DNA of 64,000 nt from Antedon mediterranea. Taxonomy: Eukaryota; Echinodermata; Crinoidea; Comatulida; Antedonidae. The translations under genes and the position numbers were made by a program. Numbering within the stretch: position 1 is the stretch's first letter; every line of letters begins with the position of its first letter. Shown one piece after another: positions 1-11,732 of this stretch. The notes under the pieces were generated by a model, which did not search any database, was not told where the DNA came from, and was given only the letters and a program-made list of their open reading frames with translations. The stretch lies in the NCBI RefSeq assembly GCF_964355755.1, contig NC_092671.1, positions 39,015,304 through 39,079,303 on the forward strand, read 5' to 3'.

Positions 1-1675
1 TATTAATCCAAAGGCAAATTACTGGAAAATACTATCAGTTTCAGTGGCTGGATCTCAATGCAAATATATAGTATTGTAAATAAAATAAAAATATAGTAAA
101 TATAATAATATAATATATATAATGACTCCACCCTGTCTCTTTTGTTGTATTTCTTTTATTCCTGTCCACCCAGGCAGCACTTGCCACCTCTTATACTATG
201 ACGTTATCCAAATTCCTTCACTTGCACTGATGAAGGGCTAGTGTTGCCCGAAAGCTCTGCTAACTTTTCTGGCTGTTTACTTATTGTTTTGATTTAGCTT
301 ATCGCTTTTTTTTTGTATCTCAATTGAGATCCAGCCACTGATACCCACAGCATTGTCATTTTGTATCTCCATTGAGATCCAGCCACTGATACCCACAGCA
401 TTGTCATTTTGTATCTCCATTGAGATCCAGCCACTGATACCCACAGCATTGTTATTTTGTATCTCCATTGAGATCCAGCCACTGATACCCACAGCTTGTC
501 ATTTTTTCAGTGCTTATTTTATTTTGTATCTCCATTTATATCCAGCCACTGATACCCACAGCATTGTCATTTTTTCAGTGCTTTTTTTTTTGTATCTCAA
601 TTGAGATCCAGCCACTGATACCCACAGCATTGTCATTTTTTCAGTGCTTTTTTTTTTGTATCTCAATTGAGATCCAGCCACTGATAATCACAGCATTGTC
701 ATTTTTTCAGTGTTTTTTTTTTTTGTATCTCAATTGAGATCCAGCCACTGATACCCACAGCATTGTCATTTTTTCAGTGATTTTTTTTTTTGTATCTCAA
801 TTGAGATCCAGCCACTGATACCCACAGCATTGTCATTTTGTATCTCCATTGAGATCCAGCCACTGATACCCACAGCATTGTCATTTTTTCAGTGTTTTTT
901 TTTTTTTTTGTATCTCCATTGAGATCCAGCCACTGATACCCACAGCATTGTCATTTTTTCAGTGTTTTTTTTTTGTATCTCAATTGAGATCCAGCCACTG
1001 ATACCCACAGCATTGTCATTTTTTCAGTGCTTTTTTTTTTTGTATCTCAATTGAGATCCAGCCACTGATACCCACAGCATTGTCATTTTGTATCTCCATT
1101 GAGATCCAGCCACTGATACCCATAGCATTGTTATTTTGTATCTCCATTGAGATCCAGCCACTGATACCCACAGCATTGTCATTTTTTCAGTGCTTATTTT
1201 ATTTTGTATCTCCATTTATATCCAGCCACTGATACCCACAGCATTGTCATTTTTTCAGTGCTTTTTTTTTTGTATCTCAATTGAGATCCAGCCACTGATA
1301 CCCACAGCATTGTCATTTTTTCAGTGCTTTTTTTTTTGTATCTCAATTGAGATCCAGCCACTGATACCCACAGCATTGTCATTTTTTCAGTGTTTTTTTT
1401 TTTTGTATCTCAATTGAGATCCAGCCACTGATACCCACAGCATTGTCATTTTTTCAGTGCTTTTTTTTTGTATCTCAATTGAGATCCAGCCACTGATACC
1501 CACAGCATTGTCATTTTTTCAGTGTTTTTTTTTTTTGTATCTCAATTGAGATCCAGCCACTGATACCCACAGCATTGTCATTTTTTCAGTGCTTTTTTTT
1601 TTGTATCTCAATTGAGATCCAGCCACTGATACCCACAGCATTGTCATTTTTTCAGTAATTTGCCTTTAGATTTAT
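1..1675. repeat. Minisatellite array enclosed by inverted ends
   Basis: From about 308 to 1660 a unit is tandemly repeated whose core is a TCTCAATTGAGATCCAGCC stretch followed by CACTGATACCCACAGCATTG. Long units of about 65 bp carry a TTTTTTCAGTG plus T-run spacer; short units of about 46 bp lack it. The first 64 bases hold the same motifs inverted: AAAGGCAAATTACTG at 9-23 and CAGTGGCTGGATCTCAATG at 43-61 mirror the right edge (repeat core, then CAGTAATTTGCCTTTAGA near 1654-1671). The whole therefore looks like one transposable element whose sub-terminal segment has been amplified. It lies in the intron before the first exon seen here. Many T-runs vary from 8 to 14. The open frames across it are by-products of the repeat. 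Confidence 0.85.
121..300 (+). other. Retroelement-like segment with a hammerhead-ribozyme-like core
   Basis: This stretch between the inverted left end and the minisatellite is not part of the repeat unit. At 227-233 it has CTGATGA, then GGGC (235-238), a 7-base loop, GCCC (246-249) and GAAA (250-253). That is the core order of a hammerhead ribozyme with a 4-bp stem II. After GAAA a GC-TCT-GC mini-hairpin is followed by TA, the expected cleavage-site position. Stem I is poorly supported by the flanking bases, so an active ribozyme is doubtful. Hammerhead motifs are known in Penelope-like retroelements, and such a remnant is the likely origin. Confidence 0.4.
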
Positions 1676-1699
1676 AATATATAATGTATCTCCTTACAG

Positions 1700-2631
1700 A
1701 CGAGAAAACGAGGTAAAGCTGCTGCTGTGGTGGAACAAGATCATTGAACTGTGTCTACGTCAGGTGGAATTTGGAGCAAAACAAGAACTTATTGTACGCA
1801 CACTCAACAACTTTATCCCCGCTATTGCTGTTCTGGGAGAGGACAAGAAATCTGGAGGAATTCTCGGTGCAATTGGTCTCGGAAAACGATCGGATTTATC
1901 AATAAAGTCAGTGAATTTACTTACAACATTTATTTGGGCTTGATGACAGGGGAAAGAGAATAAAGCACTATCATCTTTATCTATTACTACTAATCTATTA
2001 ATACTGTAAATTTACTTTAATATTTAATAATACTTATTATATTCAAATCACATAAATAACAATATTAGTTACTTGTATGAAGCTCTGTCTACACTATCAA
2101 ATTATTTTGACAAAAAAATGTGATGTGCCCAAATACGGTAGTAATATGCCCAAATATGGTAGTTATATGACATCATCATGTCCATATATGGGCACATCAA
2201 ATTTTGTTTGTCACATAAAGTTTAATAGTGTAGACAGAGCTTTATATTTATTTGCATTCATTTTCAGATTCCGATTAGCAGCACGTGTTCTTGCAGCGTA
2301 CGTAGCCGTTCAAATACCTGGTGACACAGGCCTAAGATTAGAACCCAACTCACCTGGAGCCATCCTGCCCGGCACAAAGCTTTCATCACCAACTGGGCCT
2401 AAAGGTTCTAGGCCTAGCGCTCTGGCATTACAAACATTCAAAACTCTGGAAACTACAATAGATAATAAGGCTTATTTTAACATCAGAGACACCGCCCTCT
2501 TTGCGAGGAAGTTTCTTCAAGATCCTACGCACACGTTACGAGATACGAACACGTTGCTGTCACATGTTGCAGTTAACTTATACCCAAATGAACGTTGTTT
2601 AGCTGTTGTTAACCGAGCCAATGACAGTTAA
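1700..2631 (+). CDS. C-terminal two exons of a probable EPG5-like autophagy protein (partial)
   Basis: Two exons are readable: 1700-1906 and 2268-2631, ending in TAA. The first follows TCCTTACAG, ends before GTCAGT and reads RENEVKLLLWWNKIIELC onward to LLGAIGLGKRS-type residues. The second follows TTTTCAG, begins FRLAARVLAAYVAVQIPGD and ends in NRANDS. The split lysine codon (AA|A) joins the two in frame and gives about 190 residues. The stretch is helical with no transmembrane segment. I believe it matches the C-terminus of EPG5, a very large Rab7 effector that tethers autophagosomes to late endosomes, but this rests on memory of the family and not on an alignment. The rest of the gene lies left of the window. 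A MITE-A copy fills most of the 361-bp intron, so the long open frame through 2077-2267 is read-through of the transposon. AATAAA near 2684 may serve polyadenylation. Confidence 0.6.
2080..2243. mobile_element. MITE-A copy 1, inside the last intron of the EPG5-like gene
   Basis: The left end is AAGCTCTGTCTACACTATC and the right end GATAGTGTAGACAGAGCTT-like, in inverted orientation. The centre has CCAAATATGGTAGT units and a CATCATCATGTCCATATATG segment. See the MITE-A finding for the family description. Confidence 0.85.
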
Positions 2632-3299
2632 AATATCAATATTAGTGACACCAACACACAGAAATTAAATTATATAGATATAAAATAAATGAATTATATT
2701 GTATAAAATATCTTGTGGATATTAGCAGTTTAACCCACTATTTTTTTTTTATTGGTAAATTAAAAACATTTAAATATGTTGAAATTCAAAGGTTTGTTAT
2801 TATCCTATTCGATCTTAAAACATTTTTAAATATGAAGTTATGTTATTGGTAAAATTAAACTATTTGAATTATGTTAAAAAACTAAAACTTTACTTTTTTA
2901 ATATTCAAAATAAATTTGTTACAATAAGACAAGATTGGCAATAAATTCTTCCAATTTGTGCAATTTTATAATTTTAGTTAAGCAACAATTTAAATATGTA
3001 ACTGTATTCATATTAAACCATATAATTTTAAATCTTTAAAATTGTTATATTTTTATTTAGGTCATGAAATTATTAGGTTATGTAATAGATTACTGATAAC
3101 AGTAACTGTTTAGTATTTGGTTCATAAAAATATAAAATAATATATTCTGCAATATAGAAATTTAATATTGTTTTTTTTAAATTTCAACTGTTATAGAAAT
3201 CTAAGTATATAAAAGAAAATTGTTTTGTTGCCAAATAACAAAGGGTTTTACTTTTTATTGATTATTAAAATAAAGAAATTATGAAACAACAACAACATA
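2632..3299. other. Gene-free AT-rich stretch (3' UTR then spacer)
   Basis: This follows the stop codon of the EPG5-like gene. It contains AATAAA-like signals near 2684 and simple AT-rich DNA. I see no open frame or repeat of note. Confidence 0.6.
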
Positions 3300-4980
3300 A
3301 ATGGTTACTATAGCACAATTGACTTGCGCAGAATCCATTATTCGAATCTGCGCATGTTTATTGATTTATTCAATATCAGCTCAACAGAATACATAAAAAT
3401 ATATAATGAAACAAAAAGACAGGATTGTCAAAAGCGAACCCAATCACTGTTTATTATGCTATAGTAACCATTTATGTCAAAAGTGGTTACTTTTGACATA
3501 AATGGTTACTAATACGAATAATGGGTTCTGCACATTTCAATTGTGCTATAGTAACCAGTTTTGACATAAATGGTTACTATTGCATAATAAACATGTGCAG
3601 AAACGAATGGGTTGTGCGCATGTTAATTGTGCTATAGTAACCAGTTTTATCGAAAAATAAAAAGGTCGAAAATTGGCAATTTTTTTGAAAAAATCCCTGT
3701 ACTTATAGTACAGGGAAATTTTCGAAAAATGGCCGATTTTCGACTCTTTTATTTTTTGACATAAATGCTTACTATAGCTTAATAAACATGCGCAGAGTCG
3801 AATAATGAGTTCTGCGCATGTCAATTGTGCTATAGTAACCAGTTTTATCGAAAAATAAAAAGGTCGAAAATTGCCAATTTTTTTGAAAAAATCCCTGTAC
3901 TATAGTACAGAGAAATTTTCGAAAAATGGCTGATTTTCGACCCTTTTATTTTTTGACATAAATGGTTACTATTGCATAATAAACATGCGCAGAAACGAAT
4001 AATGAGTTCTGCGCATGTCAATTGTGCTATAGTAACCAGTTTTGACATAAATAGTTACTATAGCAAATAAACATGCGCGGAGTCGAATAATAGGTTCTGC
4101 GCATGTCAATTGTGCTATAGTAACCATTTTTGACATAAATGGTTACTATAGCACAATTTACATACGCAGAGGCGAATAATGGGTTCTGCGCATGTCAATT
4201 GTGCAATAGTAACCAGTTTTATCGAAAAATAAAAAGGTCGAAAATTGGCCATTTTTCGAAAAATGCCGATTTTCGACCCTTTTATTTTTTGACATAAATG
4301 GTTATAGCTTAATAAACATGCGCAATTCTCCTGTACTATTAGTACAGAGATGTTTTCAAAAAATGTTCGACCTTTTTATTTTTGCGATAAAAGTGGTTAC
4401 TATAGCACAATTAACATGCGCAGAGTCGAATAATGGGTTCTGCGCATGTCAATTGTGCTATAGTAACCACTTTGACATAAATGGTTACTATAGCATAATA
4501 GACATGCGCAGAGTCGACTAATGGGTTCTGCGCATTTTAATTGTGCTATAGTAACCACTTTTATCGAAAAATAAAAAGGTTGAAAATTGGCCATTTTTTT
4601 GAAAAAATCCCTGTACTATAGTACAGAGAAATTGGCCGATTTGATTTATATGATCATATATTCCGTTATTATCATCTTATAGTACCATAGAAACCAGTTA
4701 TGTCGGAAAATAAAAGGGTCGAAAATTGGTCATATTTGTACAGGGATTTATTCATGCGACACTTCATGTGACATGCGCAATCAAATAATGTGTTCTGCGC
4801 ATGTAACCAAAGATAGTGTGTAGTAGGCTACACTATCTTTTATGTACCAAAGAATATAATATATCATGTTACCTCAACATAGTTTTTAAAATTCGATATT
4901 TTTTGCAATTTTTTGAAGGGAAATTTTGAACAAATTACCAATTAAAATAATTTCTATCCTTTTATTTTTTGACATAAACT
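3300..4980. repeat. Mosaic of nested palindromes (TGGTTACTATAGCA family)
   Basis: A short set of modules recurs in both orientations. These are TGACATAAATGGTTACTATA, CATGCGCAGA followed by TCGAATAATGGGTTCTGCGC, CAATTGTGCTATAGTAACCA, and AAAATAAAAAGGTCGAAAAT with its complement. Another module is a hairpin around CCCTGTACTATAGTACAGAG (for example 3692-3714, 3892-3912, 4608-4628). About nine GCTATAGTAACCA-type junctions are visible. Each full unit is a near-perfect inverted repeat of about 100 bp, with a second inverted repeat nested beside it. This is consistent with repeated insertion or tandem growth of a palindromic MITE. The frames here translate repeat sequence. Confidence 0.85.
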
Positions 4981-6727
4981 ACAAATGATGGTGGCCGCAT
5001 ACCCGTATTTTGTTGGAATGATATTTTCCCAATGTTATCATCTCTAGGCGCGCCTGCGTTGACTACATGTATGACTCATCGCATTCAGACAGTAAAAACG
5101 ACGCAATTTAAATTACACGCTTCAGTGGTTTTGACAGCAGCACAGTCCAGGCCTTCTTCTGAATATTCTGCTACGTTTTCATAATTTAATATCTGTGTAA
5201 TACCTGAAAATAACAACCAAATTGCCATTCTGATTTTACATCTGCGCTGCGTTAATCGCACAAGTGAGCGCGCGACAACCGTGCACCCACACCCATAATC
5301 AACATTGGGCGTGTGTGCAAATTTAGTTTTAGTTATTCAATTTCATGTACCACCATGACACCACTAAATCGGAGCTGTGATGACCAGCAACATTCAAGAG
5401 TTGACAATTTAGATTGAACTGGTTGGAGTTTATTTACATGATGAGAGGTTTTGACTGAAGTGATACAATTTAGCCTAATCAATATTAAGCTCTGTCTACA
5501 CTATCAAACTTTATGTGACAAAAAAATGTGATGTGCCCAATGGACATGATGTCACATCACTACTATATTTGGGCTTATCGCTACCATATTTGGGCACATC
5601 ACACTTTTTTAGTTTGTTTGATAGTGTAGACAGAGCTTTAAATCATTCGGAATCATTAATATCATAACGTTTGAGTATGATTTATAATTTTAAAACGAGA
5701 ATCTCGTAATAAAACATCGGTAACAACGCATCCTCATACAAGTTCGCGCCCCACCACCACACCAACACTTCTAACAAATAAAATGACTGATTACAATTCT
5801 TAACCAAAAAATAATGTCAAGTAATAAAGTATTGTATTATTCATAGGAAACAGCGTGGACGTTACGTCCCTGGTGACGTGTATGTCAGAAGGGTAATTAA
5901 GTATGGGCGTGGCTGTTATTTAGGCGGGAAACAGCTGCAATCTGTCACGGCAGACTACCACCAGTAAATTAACAATTTGCCCCGTTCAAATTACGCGTAG
6001 TCGTACGCAGGCCAGGTTTGGGAATTTTTTAATTCGGCCAGGTTTGGGAATTTTTAAATTCGGATTCTCCAAAATAACGATTCATTCATTCTCTGAAACA
6101 TTTTTTTTCCAAAAAAATAAATAAAAATACGGTATAAGCTAGCTAGAAATAGTTTCGGTCGTATACAAGATTCAAGCAATTGTATTGATCCACTTTAAAA
6201 TGGAAATTTGTTTTTCTTGGCATAATTAAGACAATAAAACAACAAAGACAAATACATCAAATATTGCAAAAGGCAATGTTATAAGAACATAACATTATAA
6301 CATACATATAGTTGTAGAAAAAAGTAGGACTATATATAATAAAATAGTTGTATTATTTGTCAATGTGGATTTTATGTGACCAATATGTGTATGTATCAAT
6401 AATATTTTAATCAAATTATAATGTATTGTAAATTTGCTTTAGTCACAAAGTATATTCATCCTTTTAAAATAAATTACATTACAAACAAAATCAAATTAGG
6501 TCAGGAATTGAACATTCAACATTATTGTTTTGATTGGTTTATTTAATTCAATTAATAGTGAGTGGAAATGAATAGCATGTTCAATGGGATTACAGCTTAT
6601 TTCCTCAATTAGATCGACAACGCCTCCTAGGGGTTGGACGACGACAAAAGTGAATTGATGAGATACGCCTAGTGCGAACACAAAATCACCATCAAACTGT
6701 GTTCACACGCTGGATCCGTTAAACGTG
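4981..6727. other. Gene-free stretch with one MITE-A copy and a short tandem duplication
   Basis: No coding exon is recognisable. The GC-richer part at 5855-6010 stands out from its surroundings. A GGCCAGGTTTGGGAATTTTT unit is directly duplicated at about 6010-6062. MITE-A copy 2 lies at 5487-5638. Confidence 0.5.
5487..5638. mobile_element. MITE-A copy 2
   Basis: Both ends are well preserved (TTAAGCTCTGTCTACACTAT on the left, ATAGTGTAGACAGAGCTTTA on the right), and the element is flanked by TTAA on both sides. The centre has two ACTACCATATTTGGGC-like units. Confidence 0.9.
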
Positions 6728-7063
6728 AAGCTTGGTTCTCACTAGAGACGCAACACAAGGACGTAACGCAAACGTAAGTGAGTTGACCAATCACAAGCGA
6801 TAGATTATTCGAACTGTTGCTCGTCATTGGTCAACACGCTTGCGTTACGTTTACGTTCTCTCGTTGCGTCATAATGCTTGGTTCTCACTAGAGACGCAAC
6901 ACAATGACGTAACGCAACTTAAGTAAGTTGATCAATCACAATTGATGGATAATTCGAACTGTCGCTTGTCATTGGTCAACACGCTTGCGTTGCGTTTACG
7001 TCCTTGCGTTGCGCTTGTGATTTGCGTTGCGCTTGTGATTTGCGTTGCGTTGCAACCAAGCTT
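6728..7063. mobile_element. Two adjoining MITE-C copies (GCTTGGTTCTCACTAGAGAC ends)
   Basis: Copy one (6728-6870) and copy two (6875-7063) both start with CTTGGTTCTCACTAGAGACG. They continue with ACGTAACGCAA and a central inverted pair TTGACCAATCACAA / CATTGGTCAACACGCTTGCG. Copy two ends in GCAACCAAGCTT, the inverted left end. Its right arm also shows a small amplification of TTGCGTTGCGCTTGTGAT. The central palindrome carries paired CCAAT boxes facing each other. Confidence 0.8.
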
Positions 7064-8605
7064 TACGAATCGTATCGGAGTTGCATCCAACGTAGTGCTC
7101 GTGTGATCAGACACTTTGTGTTTCGATAGACCGTAATTTAACTCCGATAGGTTATCCAGAGCGTGTAAAAAGCTCTCTGACAACATTGAAAATGTGTAGA
7201 AAACGTGAAACCTTCAGCTTAAATAAAGCCCTCTCATTGGAATGTTTTTTGGTTTCATTAATAATTATTACCAGCTTTATAACAGATAGTAGCTCTACCA
7301 TTTCTGTATAATTTTAGCTCGTACTTAATTACTTGAGGTTGTCATTAATCAACACTTGAATATGTTAACACTCAAGTAGATAATTACGTTACACTCTAGA
7401 GCACAACGTACATCACATCATATGGCAACACTGTCATCATATGGCAACACTGTCATTATCAATTTATAGCATGTTAAATGAAGCAAATTATTATTGCACA
7501 GAGAGCCAACACCGTATACGATTAACAGATGTACAGGTACAGAACATTTTCAAACGAATTTGATCATTGTACATGATTTAAGCTATGTCTACACTATCAA
7601 ACTAGTTTGTGTGATGTGCCCAAATATGGTAGTGATATGCTTAAATATGGTAGTGATATGACATCATCATGTCCATATATGGGCACATCACTTTTGTTTG
7701 TCACATAAAATTTGAAAAATAATGTAGACAGAGCTTTAGTTTCTACACAGCTAATTTCAATGGTTACACAGGATTTTATGAAATGGATGTCGAAGCAATA
7801 AGGATGGAGTAGGCCTAATACATTATTACAATGTAATGTATTTTATATTAAATTAAAGCACTGTACATCATTGACACTCAATACGATGGTAAAACGTGAC
7901 AAATTTAAAACAGAAACACTTCTGTCGCTTAAAATATGTAATTAATAAAATCAAGAAAATTACCATTGAATTGTGTTTATTTACATACGGGTGTAGTATT
8001 CCATATTTGCGCGTACAATACGGTATTTAAACAACATTTTACAAATTACTGAATATTTAATTTCGGACGATCAACTGACATTTTGTAAGCATTATTAATA
8101 TTTTAATAACAAATTCATAATTTGTACTGTCGTCATTATAACAAATTCTCACACAGTAAACCTGGCTGCAGGCAATATTGGACAGTAACGTATCCATACT
8201 AATGACAAACATACAGGTATTTCTATAGGATGACTAATGCGAAAACTCTCAATAAACGTCAATGTGTGACGAAAGCAAATTGTGACGTTGTCATAATAAA
8301 GTACCTAACATAATCGTGTACAGCGACTGTTAGAAGACTCTTGAAAGAGTGTCTCATCTCGAGGATGACAATGTACCGGTACGATGCGTCGCACATCTTC
8401 AATTCAGAAAAGAAAGAATAATATTACTTTCTTTTTAGCAGAGGATAACATATAATTCATAAGAAAAAAAACATCCTTTTTGTCACATGATTAATCAAAA
8501 GCAATTAGACCTGTAAATGAACAAACAAACATTTAAAACAAAAAGTAATAATAAAATATAGTAATACACAGAGCATTCACAAATAATACAAATTTAAATT
8601 TTACA
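7064..8605. other. Gene-free stretch
   Basis: No recognisable coding exon is present. It holds MITE-A copy 3 and a direct duplication ATCATATGGCAACACTGTCA at about 7416-7455. Otherwise it is AT-rich spacer. Confidence 0.5.
7580..7736. mobile_element. MITE-A copy 3
   Basis: It starts AAGCTATGTCTACACTATC and ends AATGTAGACAGAGCTT. The interior has two AAATATGGTAGTGATATG units and is inverted relative to copy 2. Confidence 0.85.
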
Positions 8606-8624
8606 ATGAAATGGATGGGGATGA

Positions 8625-8872
8625 TAACCACACTACACGCCCAATCATACTCCACACCACACGACAACTATACGTACCACACCCCAACCACACCCCCACG
8701 ATACTCCTACCATACCCCGATCATACTCCCACGATACCCCAACCATACCCCACGATTCCCCGACCACACCTCAACTACACCCCAACAATACTCCAACCAT
8801 ACCACAGTCATACTCCAACCACACCCGAACCATACTCCAACCACACCTAAACCATATTCCAACCACACCCCT
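8625..8872. repeat. Imperfect minisatellite, CCAACCATACTCCAACCACA type
   Basis: A purine/pyrimidine-asymmetric stretch is built from degenerate 10-12-bp words such as ACCATACTCCA and ACCACACCCCA. Open frames on both strands (His-Thr-Pro rich one way, Trp/Gly/Val rich the other) are products of this repeat and not genes. Confidence 0.8.
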
Positions 8873-8966
8873 GGACCTCGGATTGCACGCAATCTCCTTG
8901 TTCCCTCATTGACCCAAATATTTAGTGTCCGAACCCCTCCTTGACAGATCCTGGCTACGGCCCTGT

Positions 8967-9272
8967 ATTGGTTCCCATTAGGGGCACATCGCAAGAACGT
9001 AACGCAACGCAAGACGTAACGCAACGCAAGACGTAACGCAACGCAAGCGAGTTGACCAATGACAAGCCCACTGTTCGAATAATCCATGGCCTGTGATTGG
9101 TCAAATCACTTACGTCGCGTTTACGTCCTTTCGTTGCGTCTTTAGTGGGAACCAAGCTAGAGTGATTTGACCAATCACAAGCAATGGATTATTCGAACAG
9201 TCGCTTGTCAATGGACAACTCGTTTGCGTTGCGCTTACGTTCTTGCGTTGCGTCCGAATGGGAACCAAGCTT
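8967..9272. mobile_element. Two adjoining MITE-C copies
   Basis: Copy one runs from TTGGTTCCCATTAGG (8968) to AGTGGGAACCAAGCT (9144-9158), its right end inverted to its left. A second copy, lacking its left arm, follows directly to GAATGGGAACCAAGCTT (9257-9272). Both have the TTGACCAATCACAAG / TTGGTCAA central inverted pair. AACGCAACGCAAGACGT is amplified three times in the left arm of copy one. Confidence 0.8.
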
Positions 9273-10503
9273 TTAATTGGGTTTGCAATAGATGTAAAAT
9301 AGGTTAGACCTCCAGTACTCTGGTGGATGATTTAATTTAATTAATATGCTAATGACGTCATCATAACATTTTTACATCAGGTTAGTCTGATCATCATAGA
9401 ATAAATAAATTAACATAAATTGTATTAAAAATGAAATAATAATGTTGTCAAGAAGGTGGCTTTAATAATTAATATTATTTCATTTATTTTGATTCATAGT
9501 TAATATTTTATTTAATAATTTATTTGTGTATGCCTTTTATTTTAATTGTTTGCATTTGTTTTGTTTGTTTTAGTTATTTTTATTTATTAATTGGATGCAC
9601 CTTTATCATCAAAGTATGCCACTGTGAAGTTTCCAATAAATTATTATTATTATTATTATACTACCATAAAACAAAAGTACTGTATTATTTACAAGCTGGC
9701 TGTGTTGAACAAAAGGGTGTGGTTAGCTGAAATGTCAAGCTATCAAGTCCAGGGTTCATTTGATGTTTACAACTCTGTTTATTAATTCTGTTTATTCAGG
9801 TCACATTCTAATCACATAAAAATTGTACGTTTAAAATATTATAATGAAACCAGATTGATTTTAGTGGTGAAGAACCAGGGTGTGTAACTTCAAACATTTG
9901 GATTTACAACTTGTTTTACTTATACATTCATTTTTTTTCTATTCTGTTAATGGTGGTCTCTGCTTTAAGTACATTTCTAGACTTATTGTGACCACCATAC
10001 ACATTTATATAATGATTTATTAAGAAAATGATATTTATTATTTATAGAAACTAAAAAATAACAGACATACGGTATTAATATATAAAATAATACAATTTAA
10101 GAATTTTAGAAGGGTGGAGAAAATTATATTTTCAGTTTTCTGACATAGTTGACAATTTCTACCTTTCTATCATTTAATAAAGTTGTTAACATTGGATATT
10201 GTTACAGGCTTCAAAATGGTAAACAAACAAAAAATAATATTGTAAATGTAACTTTTTTGTTTCAATAAGTGTGTAAGTCAGAAACGCTTAATTTGTACCA
10301 ATGTGCTTAAGTCTATTTAACATTCAAAACATGAGTATGTAAATGTCACAATCACATCACGTATATTGTTATTGATTATTATGAATAGTGCATGAAATAA
10401 TCTAATAGACTGAGTATCCTCCTTATTAAGGTAATATTAAAATAACACTTGGATGCGATTTAGTGTATGTAAGCTTAGTGGCACTGTTGGTTGGTGCTTA
10501 CTT

Positions 10504-10640
10504 AAGCTCTGTTCACACTATCAAGCTTTATGCGACAAAAAATGAGATGTGCCCATATATGGACATGATGATGTCATATCACTACCATATTTGGGCACAT
10601 CACTACCATATTTAGGCATATCACACTTTTTTGTCAAACA
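10504..10640. mobile_element. MITE-A copy 4 (right end lost)
   Basis: The left end AAGCTCTGTTCACACTATCA and the interior with ACTACCATATTTGGGCACAT and ACTACCATATTTAGGCATAT units are clear. The right terminal repeat is missing after TTTTTTGTCAAACA. Confidence 0.8.
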
Positions 10641-11574
10641 CATGTGAGTAGAAAGTCTTGCGTTAAACAATTTTGTGGCTATTTATTTATACTAAAAATA
10701 GTTTAGTAAAAAAAACATTTAATTCCACCATTTAAATGTTATCTATGTATAATGTTGTACCTAAACAAAGTAATTTTTTTAATTCACAAATTTAAGTATG
10801 CATTTAAAAAAGTGGTGTAGCGAAAGAAAACATTGTACATGTTGTTAATGCCTAATGTCGTACCTAAACAAAGTAATTTTTAAAATCATATTTAAATAAA
10901 TTTAAGGAAGCATTTTCATTTATAATTTATTATTGTACACAGTTGCCAAAATATTCTTAAACTGTGTAAGCATAGAGTTGAATTTCACACTAATCAATAC
11001 AACAGACGCGATGAAACAAATGACGACAAACAAAAATGAGAAATTTGAAACCAGTTCCTTAGATTTGGCAGTTGTCTTTGAGAGATTGTTTAAATTGTTC
11101 TCCCTTGTGTAAATTACTCAATTTATTATTTCTTAGTGAAATCTTGAGGCAATACTTAAAAAAAGGTGAACAACCAAAAATGTTAAATGTTTTTCCTGCA
11201 AATGACGTAATTTTTGCAGAAACTTAATCAAAATATTTGCTTTTCTATGACATGAAGAGCAATAGTTTTCAACAATAGACTCTACATTTTACATTTTTAT
11301 TTTAGCTTTCTGCATATTATATTCATATTTTCATTGAGATTGCACTTCTACATATTCAATTACCCTTGGATTTTAAAGTATTAAATACTAATAAATTCTT
11401 TTTTATGTACTTTATTTTGAGTTTTAATATTATAGATAGAAATTTTGATGATTAAAATACTCAGTCACAAGTCATAAAATAACTTGTATGCCTGACAAAT
11501 CTACTACATAATTGCTAATATTGAAAATTAAACTTATTAAATGAAATTATACTGAAAACACTTTCCCAGTATCT

Positions 11575-11732
11575 AAGCTCTGTCTATACTATCAAACTAG
11601 TTTGACAAAAAGTGGGATGTGCCCAAATATGGTAGTGATATGCCAAAATATGGTAGTGGTATGATATCATCATGTCCATGTGCACATCACATTTTTTTGT
11701 CACATAAAGTTTGATAGTGTAGACAGAGCTTT
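11575..11732. mobile_element. MITE-A copy 5
   Basis: It runs from AAGCTCTGTCTATACTATC to GATAGTGTAGACAGAGCTT, with two CAAAATATGGTAGTG-type units. The flanks are TA on both sides. Confidence 0.9.

Noticed and set aside
277-1417. Repetitive open frames (GISGWISMEIQ and FCISIEIQPLIPTA types) on both strands
   Set aside because: They translate the minisatellite unit; they break wherever the T-run length changes and have no gene context.
1751-1963. Plus-strand frame over the EPG5-like exon
   Set aside because: It is an out-of-phase shadow; the splice sites and the continuation at 2268 support the other frame.
2077-2267. N-terminal part of the open frame leading into the last EPG5-like exon
   Set aside because: It reads through intron and MITE-A sequence; a clear TTTTCAG acceptor precedes 2268.
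8606-9087. His-Thr-Pro-rich and Trp/Gly/Val-rich frames
   Set aside because: Low-complexity translation of the CCAACCATACTCC minisatellite on either strand.
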